From Actinomycetes bacterium (GTDB lineage Bacteria > Actinomycetota > Actinomycetes > Actinomycetales > Cellulomonadaceae), in NCBI GenBank assembly GCA_023460255.1, contig JAEWQZ010000270.1, forward strand, positions 1-7,641: a DNA stretch of 7,641 nt. Reading direction: 5' to 3'. Made by a program: the position numbers and the translations under genes. Positions 1-5,615 of this stretch are shown piece by piece. How positions within the stretch are numbered: the first letter of the stretch is position 1; each line of letters starts with the position of its first letter. Below the pieces are notes generated by a model that had not been told where the DNA came from, did not search any database, and saw only the letters and a list, made by a program, of their open reading frames with translations.

Positions 1-1274
1 AGGCCGAGCTCCTCGCCCTGGTAGAGGTAGGCCGAGCCGGGCAGGGCGAGCATGAGCAGGCTGGCGGCGCGGCCGCGGCGCAGGCCGAGGTCCTCGTCGG
101 GCTGCGGGTCGTCCGCCCCGATGCCCTCGGGCTTGCCGCCGGGCACGTCGAGCCCGAGACGGGACGGGTGGCGGACGACGTCGTGGTTCGACAGCACCCA
201 CGTGGTCGGCGCGCCGACGCCGTCGTTGGCCACCAGCGACTCCGTGATCACCGCGCGCAGCGCGGGCGCGGACCACAGCGACGTGAGGAACGAGAAGTTG
301 AACGCCTGCTGCATCTCGTCGGCGCGGACGTAGCGGGCGAGCCGGCTGAGCGGCTCGACCCACGCCTCGGCGACCAGGGCGCGGTCCCCGTCGTACCCGG
401 CGAGCACCTCGTGCCACTCGCGGTAGACCTCGTGCACGCCGTCCTGGTCCCACATGGGGCCGGAGGACCCGGCACCGGTGGCGCCGTCCTCGGACCCGTG
501 CGTGCCCTCGTGGGGCGGCGTGACGGCGGCGGTGGGACCGTGGTGGTCCGGCAGCCCGTCGGCCTTGACCAGGCCGTGTGCGACGTCGACCCGGAACCCG
601 TCGACCCCGCGGTCCAGCCAGAAGCGCAGGATCGAGCGGAACTCCTCGCGGACCTCCGGGTTCGTCCAGTCCAGGTCCGGCTGGGACTCGTCGAACAGGT
701 GCAGGTACCACTGGCCGGCCGTGCCGTCGGGCTCGGTCACCCGGGTCCAGGCGGAGCCGCCGAAGGTGGAGCGCCAGTCGTTCGGCGGCTGGGCGCCCTC
801 CGGGCCCTTGCCGTCGCGGAAGAGGTAGCGCGCGCGCTCGGGGCTGCCCGGCCCGGCGGCGAGGGCGGCCTTGAACCACGCGTGCTCGAACGACGTGTGG
901 TTGGGCACGAGGTCGACCACGACCCGCAGGCCGAGGCGGTGCGCCTCGGCGATCATCGCGTCGGCGTCGGCGAGGGTGCCGAAGACGGGGTCGACGTCGC
1001 GGTAGTCGGCGACGTCGTACCCCGCATCGTGGTGGGGCGAGCGGTAGAACGGCGACAGCCAGAGCGCGTCCACGCCGAGCCGGACGAGGTGCTTCAGGCG
1101 GGCGGTGATGCCCGGCAGGTCGCCGATGCCGTCCCCGTCCCCGTCCGCGAACGACCGGGGGTAGACCTGGTAGATCACGGCGGAGCGCCACCACTCGGCG
1201 GTGCCGGGCAGGGCGCGGTGCACGAGCGTCGTCGTGGTGGACGGCTGTGCGAGGGCTGACAGGATCGAGGTCAC
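1..1274 (-). CDS. GH13 alpha-glucosidase (oligo-1,6-glucosidase/maltase type), C-terminus cut off by window edge
   Basis: Intracellular glycoside hydrolase family 13 enzyme expected to release glucose from the non-reducing end of imported maltose/maltodextrins. 424 codons are visible; relatives are usually about 530-600 residues, so the C-terminal part lies outside the window. The (beta/alpha)8 barrel begins near residue 27 (EWWRSAVIYQVYPRSFAD), followed by a DGDGDGIGD calcium-loop-like motif. Conserved regions seen: DLVPNH (D121-H126), QPDLDW (198-203, the signature of the oligo-1,6-glucosidase group), GFRVDVAHG with R228 and nucleophile D230, EAW with acid/base E303, SNHD with H364 and stabiliser D365, then YQGEELG at the edge. 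The GTG start at 1274-1272 is chosen because GGGAG (1279-1283) lies 4 nt upstream and an in-frame TGA (1316-1314) excludes earlier starts. No signal peptide. It follows the repressor gene by 82 bp on the same strand with no clear terminator between them, so co-transcription is likely. Family is certain; alpha-1,4 versus alpha-1,6 preference is not. Confidence 0.94.
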   Translation of the reverse strand, partial: MTSILSALAQPSTTTTLVHRALPGTAEWWRSAVIYQVYPRSFADGDGDGIGDLPGITARLKHLVRLGVDALWLSPFYRSPHHDAGYDVADYRDVDPVFGTLADADAMIAEAHRLGLRVVVDLVPNHTSFEHAWFKAALAAGPGSPERARYLFRDGKGPEGAQPPNDWRSTFGGSAWTRVTEPDGTAGQWYLHLFDESQPDLDWTNPEVREEFRSILRFWLDRGVDGFRVDVAHGLVKADGLPDHHGPTAAVTPPHEGTHGSEDGATGAGSSGPMWDQDGVHEVYREWHEVLAGYDGDRALVAEAWVEPLSRLARYVRADEMQQAFNFSFLTSLWSAPALRAVITESLVANDGVGAPTTWVLSNHDVVRHPSRLGLDVPGGKPEGIGADDPQPDEDLGLRRGRAASLLMLALPGSAYLYQGEELG

Positions 1275-1293
1275 GGCACTCCCGGCGAGGGCT

Positions 1294-1344
1294 GGTTCAC
1301 GGGTACGTCTGGTTCACGGGTACGGCTGGTTCACGGGTACGGCT
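1294..1344. repeat. Three tandem copies of a 17-bp unit in the repressor-glucosidase spacer
   Basis: Units at 1294-1310, 1311-1327 and 1328-1344 read GGTTCACGGGTACGKCT on the plus strand. Copies 2 and 3 are identical and copy 1 differs by one base (T for G at 1308). The array occupies most of the gap between the repressor stop and the glucosidase start, ending 19 bp before the GTG. Since 17 is not a multiple of 3, the minus-strand GTGAACC in each unit falls in a different frame; the overlap of copies 3 and 2 produces an in-frame stop upstream of the glucosidase. Each unit contains a weak dyad (GTTCAC/GGGTAC, 4 of 6 positions). Function is unknown: either slippage/duplication or an iterated binding site in the leader of the glucosidase. 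Confidence 0.9.
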
Positions 1345-1356
1345 GATCGGTCCAGC

Positions 1357-2424
1357 CTAGGAACCGAACGCCGTGTCCGCCGCCGGTGCGGGGCGCGCGG
1401 GCACCGGACCGGTCGACGCCCGCACGATGAGCTCGGGATGGAAGAGGAGCTCGGTGCGGGACACGCGGGTCCCCGCGATCTCCGCGACGAGGGCGCTCAC
1501 GGCGGCCTTGCCCATGCTGATGACGGGCTGGCGGAGGGTGGTCAGCGGCGGGTCGGTGAAGGCGATCAGCGGCGAGTCGTCGAAGCCCACCACCGAGAGG
1601 TCCTCGGGCACCCGCAGCCCTCGGCCGCGAGCGGCACGGATCACCCCGAGCGCCATCAGGTCGGACCCGCAGACGATCGCCGTGTGCCCTGTCTCGATCA
1701 GCTCCCCGCCGGCGACCTGGCCACCCTCGACGGTGAAGAGCGTGGACACCACGTGCCCGGTCACGTCGGTGCCGGGCGAGCGCTGGTCGAGCAGGGTGGC
1801 GAAGGCGGCGATCTTGCGGCGGGAGGGCACGTACCTGTCCGGGCCGACCGCGAGTCCCACCCGGGTGTGGCCCAGGCTGAGGAGGTGGCGGACCGCCAGG
1901 CTCATGGCGACGGCGTCGTCCGTCGACACGGAGGGTGCGTCGACGCCCGCGGCGTAGCCGTTGACGAACACGATCGGCAGGCCGCGCCCGCGCAGCCGGT
2001 GGTACCGCTCGGTCGACGCGGCGGTGTCGGCGTGGCGGCCCGAGACGAAGATGATGCCGTCGACGCCGTGCTCGATGAGCATCTCCACGTACTCGTCCTC
2101 GGTGGTGCCACCGGGCGACTGCGTGCAGAGCAGCGGGGTGTACCCGCGGTCGGCGAGGGTGGTCTCGATGGCCTGCGCCAGGGCGGGGAACACGGGGTTG
2201 TCGAGCTCGGGTACGACGAGCCCGACGAGACCCTGCGACCTGTTGCGCAACTTCTCCGGTCGGTCGTAGCCGAGCACGTCCAGCGCGGCCAGGACGGCCT
2301 TGCGGGTCTCGGCCGCGACGCCGGGCTTCCCGTTGAGGACGCGGGAGACGGTGGCCGTGCTGACACCGGCCTGATCTGCCAAGTCCTTCAGTCGGGTGCG
2401 CACGTGCCGCAGCGTAGAGGACAC
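1357..2424 (-). CDS. LacI-family transcriptional repressor (probable MalR-type maltose regulator)
   Basis: 355-residue LacI/GalR-family regulator, the usual length. The N-terminal helix-turn-helix spans about residues 10-32 (TRLKDLADQAGVSTATVSRV, then LNG). A hinge segment (LGYDRPEKLRNRSQG, 51-65) has L59 placed like the leucine that intercalates at the central CpG of LacI-type operators. The periplasmic-binding-protein-like effector domain follows: GLVVPELDNPVF (68-79), DGIIFVSGR (122-130), IVFVNG (151-156), CGSDLMALGVI (252-262), and VVGFDDSPL (278-286) with TTLRQP (295-300). The start is GTG at 2424-2422, because an almost ideal AAGGAGGT lies 4 nt upstream; the frame stays open far further but overprints malE, and a later GTG (2403) lacks a ribosome site. 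Divergent from malE and followed by the glucosidase. Maltose/maltodextrin as effector is inferred from neighbours; repression of both units and itself is likely. Confidence 0.93.
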   Translation of the reverse strand: MSSTLRHVRTRLKDLADQAGVSTATVSRVLNGKPGVAAETRKAVLAALDVLGYDRPEKLRNRSQGLVGLVVPELDNPVFPALAQAIETTLADRGYTPLLCTQSPGGTTEDEYVEMLIEHGVDGIIFVSGRHADTAASTERYHRLRGRGLPIVFVNGYAAGVDAPSVSTDDAVAMSLAVRHLLSLGHTRVGLAVGPDRYVPSRRKIAAFATLLDQRSPGTDVTGHVVSTLFTVEGGQVAGGELIETGHTAIVCGSDLMALGVIRAARGRGLRVPEDLSVVGFDDSPLIAFTDPPLTTLRQPVISMGKAAVSALVAEIAGTRVSRTELLFHPELIVRASTGPVPARPAPAADTAFGS

Positions 2425-2428
2425 CTCA

Positions 2429-2436
2429 ACCTCCTT
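2429..2436 (-). promoter_or_regulatory. Strong Shine-Dalgarno site of the repressor gene
   Basis: AAGGAGGT on the minus strand, 4 nt before the GTG at 2424. It is close to the full anti-16S complement and decides the start of the repressor against a frame that continues upstream without a stop. It is stronger than the GGGAG and AAAGGTG sites of the neighbouring genes. Confidence 0.8.
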
Positions 2437-2485
2437 GGTGGTGCGCCACCCGGCAAGCGCCGGCAAGTGATACCTGAAAGTTACC

Positions 2486-2497
2486 GCAAGCGTTTGC
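2486..2497. promoter_or_regulatory. LacI-family operator in the divergent control region
   Basis: GCAAGCGTTTGC is a 12-bp inverted repeat with one mismatch (half-sites GCAAGC and GTTTGC), centred on the CpG at 2491/2492. It matches the general GalR/LacI operator form with a central CG, and resembles the GCAAACGTTTGC-type sites of maltose regulators. It lies 61 bp upstream of the repressor start and 110 bp upstream of malE, between two divergent genes one of which is a LacI-family regulator. One site could therefore repress malE and autoregulate the repressor. Binding itself is inferred. Confidence 0.75.
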
Positions 2498-2523
2498 ATG
2501 ATCGGCAATCGCGGGGTTAGCGT
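2494..2523 (+). promoter_or_regulatory. Candidate sigma-70-type promoter of malE overlapping the operator
   Basis: TTGCAT (2494-2499) could serve as -35 and TAGCGT (2518-2523) as -10, with an 18-bp spacer. This would start transcription near 2530 and leave a leader of roughly 78 nt before malE. The -35 overlaps the right half of the operator, which fits repression by blocking polymerase. The -10 matches only the TAnnnT form, so the call is tentative. The opposing repressor promoter could not be assigned; TTGCCG and TAACTT on the minus strand are 19 bp apart, a poor fit. Confidence 0.35.
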
Positions 2524-2594
2524 TCCCGCAACAGGGCCGACGGGGGCCGTGTCCGGGGAGGCCCGGCGCCCGTGGCCGATGACCACGAGTCGTT

Positions 2595-2600
2595 GGGAGA
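2595..2600 (+). promoter_or_regulatory. malE: Ribosome binding site of malE
   Basis: GGGAGA lies 7 nt before the ATG at 2608. It selects this start over an in-frame GTG at 2572, which would add 12 charged residues ahead of the lipoprotein signal peptide and spoil its usual N-terminus. Confidence 0.7.
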
Positions 2601-2607
2601 CACCCTG

Positions 2608-3843
2608 ATGCGTCGGAGCATCACGTTCGCCGCGGTCGCCCTGAGCGCCGCGCTCACCCTGGCCGCCTGTGGCGGAGGGGACACCGAGGAGCCGGCCGAG
2701 ACCGGCGCCCCGGAGGAGACGGCCGCCCCCGAGGGCGGCAACCTCACGATCTGGGTCGACGAGACCCGGCAGGCGGCCGTCGAGGCCGCAGCCGCCGCGT
2801 TCGCGGAGGAGACGAACAGCACCGTCGAGGTCGTCCTGAAGAACTTCGAGGACATCCGGCCCGACTTCAACGCCCAGGTGCCCACCGGCGAAGGCCCGGA
2901 CATCACCGTCGGCGCGCACGACTGGCTCGGCGAGCTGACCGCGAACGGCGTCGTCGCCCCCATCGAGCTCGGTGACAAGGCCGGCGACTTCGAGCAGGTC
3001 GCCCTCGACGCGTTCACCTACGACGGCCAGGTCTACGGCCTGCCCTACGCGGTCGAGAACATCGCCCTCATCCGCAACACGGCGCTGGCGGCCGAGGCCC
3101 CGGCCACGTGGGACGAGGCGGTGGCGATGGGCCAGGCTGCCGGGACGCAGTTCCCGATCCTGCTCCAGATGGGCGAGACGGGTGACCCCTACACCGCCTA
3201 CCCGCTCCAGACCTCGTTCGGCGCCCCGGTCTTCGTGCAGAACGACGACGGCTCCTACGCCGCCGAGCTCGCCCTCGGCGGCGAGAACGGCGCGGCGTTC
3301 GCCCAGTGGCTCGCCGCCCAGGGTGCCGCCGGCGTCCTCGACACGGCCGTCACGTACGACATCGCCGTGGAGGCCTTCAAGAACGGCCAGTCGCCGTTCA
3401 TCATCGGCGGCCCGTGGATGCTCGGGTCGTTCGAGGGTCTCGAGCTGGCCATCGACCCGATCCCGGCGCCCGGCCCCGAGCCGGCCCAGCCGTTCGTCGG
3501 CGTCCAGGGCTTCTACGTCAGCGCCCAGAGCGAGAACGCGCTGCTCGCCAACGACTTCCTCATCAACTACATGGCGACGGAGGAGGCCCAGCTCGCGCTG
3601 TACGAGGCGGGTGACCGTCCGCCGGCTCTCCTGTCGGCCGCCGACGCCGCGTCGTCCGACCCGATCACCGCGGGCTTCCGCGAGGTCGGCGCCGACGCAG
3701 TGCCCATGCCGTCCATCCCCGAGATGGGCGCCGTGTGGGAGTTCTGGGGCGTCACCGAGGCGAACATCGTCAACGGTGCCGACCCGGTGACCACCTGGGA
3801 CAAGATGGCGACCGACATCCAGGGCGCGCTCGACGCGGCCTGA
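2608..3843 (+). CDS. malE: Maltose/maltodextrin-binding lipoprotein of an ABC transporter (MalE)
   Basis: 411-residue extracytoplasmic solute-binding protein that captures maltodextrins and delivers them to MalF/MalG. The N-terminus is a lipoprotein signal peptide: MRRS, hydrophobic stretch 5-18, lipobox LAAC with lipidated C21. An acidic, Pro/Ala-rich tether follows (about 22-44). The mature domain begins at NLTIWVDE (45-52). Landmarks shared with E. coli MalE: TGEGPDI (93-99) followed by AHDWLGEL (103-110), YGLPYAVENIALIRN (143-157), the hinge region FIIGGPW (264-270), and VPMPSIPEMGAVW (365-377), the counterpart of MPNIPQMSAFW. The lipid anchor fits a Gram-positive cell without periplasm. 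First gene of the transport operon, divergent from the repressor. The 130-bp gap and stem-loops after it suggest it is made in excess of the permeases. Maltose/maltodextrin specificity is inferred from the MalE-type motifs and two adjacent GH13 enzymes. Confidence 0.95.
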   Translation: MRRSITFAAVALSAALTLAACGGGDTEEPAETGAPEETAAPEGGNLTIWVDETRQAAVEAAAAAFAEETNSTVEVVLKNFEDIRPDFNAQVPTGEGPDITVGAHDWLGELTANGVVAPIELGDKAGDFEQVALDAFTYDGQVYGLPYAVENIALIRNTALAAEAPATWDEAVAMGQAAGTQFPILLQMGETGDPYTAYPLQTSFGAPVFVQNDDGSYAAELALGGENGAAFAQWLAAQGAAGVLDTAVTYDIAVEAFKNGQSPFIIGGPWMLGSFEGLELAIDPIPAPGPEPAQPFVGVQGFYVSAQSENALLANDFLINYMATEEAQLALYEAGDRPPALLSAADAASSDPITAGFREVGADAVPMPSIPEMGAVWEFWGVTEANIVNGADPVTTWDKMATDIQGALDAA

Positions 3844-3852
3844 CGCAGGTGA

Positions 3853-3897
3853 GCTCCTCGGGTGGAGTGGCCCACGAGGCCGCTCCACCCGAGGGGC
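3853..3897 (+). promoter_or_regulatory. Long stem-loop between malE and malF (partial terminator or mRNA stabiliser)
   Basis: Arms 3853-3872 and 3878-3897 pair over 20 positions with two G-U wobbles (3855/3895 and 3868/3882) and a 5-nt loop CACGA. The arm core is CCTCGGGTGGAGTGGCC. It begins 9 nt after the malE stop. No T-run follows, so it is not a standard intrinsic terminator. An inverted repeat behind a binding-protein gene is a known way to protect its message from 3' exonucleases and lower read-through into the permease genes, as in the E. coli malE-malF region. Role here is inferred; the structure is read directly. Confidence 0.8.
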
Positions 3898-3919
3898 GTC
3901 CGCGGCGTCGTCCGCCACC

Positions 3920-3938
3920 GGGCCCGGCACCCGGGCCC
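3920..3938 (+). promoter_or_regulatory. Second, all-GC hairpin upstream of malF
   Basis: GGGCCCGG (3920-3927) and CCGGGCCC (3931-3938) form a perfect 8-bp stem with a 3-nt loop CAC. It sits 22 nt downstream of the longer malE-malF hairpin and about 20 nt before the malF ribosome site (AAAGGTG near 3959-3965). Short GC palindromes are common by chance in such DNA, so functional meaning is uncertain. Confidence 0.45.
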
Positions 3939-3973
3939 ACTCCTCGTCGGTCCAGCGCAAAGGTGCGTCCACC

Positions 3974-5614
3974 ATGAGCACGTCGCAGCCCACCTCGGTC
4001 GTCCCGACTGCCGCGCCCCCCGGGGGTGCGCCGCCCGGCGACGTCGCTCCCGGGCCGCGGGTCCGGGAGCCGCGGAGCTCGGGCACCACCCGGGGGCTGC
4101 TCGTCAAGATCGCCCTCATGGCCCTGGTCAACGCCCTGGGCGCCTACGTGGTGCTCGCGGCGTGGGCGGAAGGGTCGTTCGGGATCCTGTGGTCGATGGT
4201 CGCGCTGGTCGTCCTCGCCGACTACGTGTACTTCTCCCGGCGTGCGCTCCCGATGAAGTACATCCTCCCGGGGCTCGCGTTCCTCCTCGTCTACCAGATC
4301 TACGTCGTCCTCTACACGGGTTACGTGGCCTTCACGAACTACGGCGACGGCCACAACTCGACCAAGGAGGACGCGATCTCCGCGCTCCTCGCGCAGAACG
4401 AGCGCCGCGTCGAGGGGAGCGCCGGGCTGCCGCTCGTCGTCGTCGAGGACGGTGACGGCAACCTCGGGTTCGCGGTCGTGCGGGACGGGGGGGTCGCCGC
4501 GGGGACCGCGGAGGCGCCGCTCGAGCCCGTCGACGGGGCCGTCGTCGACGGCAGCACGATCACCTCGGTGCCCGGGTGGACCCTCCTGCCGCGAGCGGAG
4601 GTCCTCGCACGGCAGGCGGCGGTGACCAGCCTGCGGGTGCCCGTCTCGGACGACCCCGAGGCCGGCTCGATCCGCACGCAGGACGCGCGGACGGGGTACT
4701 CCTACCGGCCGTCGCTGGCGTACGACGAGGCCGCCGACACGATGACGGACCTGACGACGGGCACCGTGTACCGGCCGAACGCCGAGGGGTTGTTCGAGGC
4801 CGAGGACGGCTCGACGCTCGGCGTCGGCTGGCGGGTGCCGGTCGGGCTGGGCAACTTCTCCACCGCCTTCGGCGACGAGCGCTACGCGGGGCCGTTCCTG
4901 CGGATCCTGGCGTGGACGTTCGCGTTCGCCGTGCTGTCGGTGGTCACGACGTTCCTGCTCGGTCTCTTCCTCGCGATGGTCTTCAACGACCCCCGCATGC
5001 GCGGCCGCAAGGTCTACCGGACCCTGATGATCCTGCCGTACGCGATCCCGGGCTTCCTGGCCGCGCTGCTGTGGTCCGGGATGCTCAACAGGCGCTTCGG
5101 GTTCATCAACGACGTGCTGCTGGGGGGTGCGGAGATCGGCTGGCTGACCGACCCCTGGCTGGCGAAGCTCTCCGTGCTCGGGGTGAACCTGTGGCTCGGC
5201 TTCCCGTACATGTTCCTCATCACGACCGGGGCGCTCCAGGCCATCCCGCACGACCTGCTCGAGGCGGCCAAGGTCGACGGGGCGAGCAGGTTCCGTACCT
5301 GGCGCTCGGTGGTCATGCCGCTGCTGCTCGTGGCGACGGGCCCGCTGCTGATCTCCTCGTTCGCCTTCAACTTCAACAACTTCACGCTCATCTACATGCT
5401 GACGGACGGCGGGCCACGCTTCGCCGACGCGTCGGTGCCGCTGGGGCACACGGACATCCTCATCTCGATGGTCTACAGCGTCTCGGGCATCGACGGGTCG
5501 GCGCCGAAGAACTACGGGCTGGCCAGCGCCCTGTCGATCGTCATCTTCGTCATCGTCGCCACCGTGTCGGCGATCGCGTTCCGGCAGACCCGCAAGCTCG
5601 AGGAGATGAGCTGA
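3974..5614 (+). CDS. malF: Maltodextrin ABC transporter permease MalF with large extracytoplasmic domain
   Basis: 546-residue permease subunit forming half of the membrane channel. Residues 1-40 are a Pro/Gly/Ser-rich cytoplasmic extension. Eight likely membrane segments: about 43-65, 69-87, 96-119, 307-336, 346-370, 397-419, 450-474 and 518-536. Between segments 3 and 4 lies a hydrophilic domain of roughly 185 residues (120-305), opening with YVAFTNYGDGHNSTKEDA, like the start of the P2 loop of E. coli MalF that contacts the binding protein. The EAA coupling loop that docks on the ATPase is LLEAAKVDGASRFRTW (428-443; E430, G436). Length is slightly above E. coli MalF (514). ATG at 3974 has AAAGGTG 8 nt upstream. 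The malG ATG follows after a single base, implying coupled translation. The partner ATPase is not in the window. Confidence 0.95.
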   Translation: MSTSQPTSVVPTAAPPGGAPPGDVAPGPRVREPRSSGTTRGLLVKIALMALVNALGAYVVLAAWAEGSFGILWSMVALVVLADYVYFSRRALPMKYILPGLAFLLVYQIYVVLYTGYVAFTNYGDGHNSTKEDAISALLAQNERRVEGSAGLPLVVVEDGDGNLGFAVVRDGGVAAGTAEAPLEPVDGAVVDGSTITSVPGWTLLPRAEVLARQAAVTSLRVPVSDDPEAGSIRTQDARTGYSYRPSLAYDEAADTMTDLTTGTVYRPNAEGLFEAEDGSTLGVGWRVPVGLGNFSTAFGDERYAGPFLRILAWTFAFAVLSVVTTFLLGLFLAMVFNDPRMRGRKVYRTLMILPYAIPGFLAALLWSGMLNRRFGFINDVLLGGAEIGWLTDPWLAKLSVLGVNLWLGFPYMFLITTGALQAIPHDLLEAAKVDGASRFRTWRSVVMPLLLVATGPLLISSFAFNFNNFTLIYMLTDGGPRFADASVPLGHTDILISMVYSVSGIDGSAPKNYGLASALSIVIFVIVATVSAIAFRQTRKLEEMS

Positions 5615-5615
5615 G

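Noticed and set aside
168..1259. 363-residue plus-strand open frame opposite the alpha-glucosidase
   Set aside because: It is the antisense shadow of a GH13 gene with all catalytic motifs in order; its own translation has no recognisable fold.
1294..1344. CRISPR-like reading of the 17-bp repeats
   Set aside because: The units are directly adjacent with no spacers and are too short.
1201..2520. 439-residue plus-strand open frame opposite the repressor
   Set aside because: Antisense shadow of the LacI-family gene; Gly/Arg/Asp-rich with no motif.
3853..3897. Hairpin as a full intrinsic terminator after malE
   Set aside because: No T-run follows it, and malF-malG continue the same operon, so complete termination is unlikely.
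2425..4131. Upstream continuation of the repressor frame on the minus strand, giving a 924-residue open frame
   Set aside because: It runs antisense through malE and into malF, has charged low-complexity composition unlike any family, and the real start at 2424 has a strong ribosome site. The open frame is a product of high GC content.
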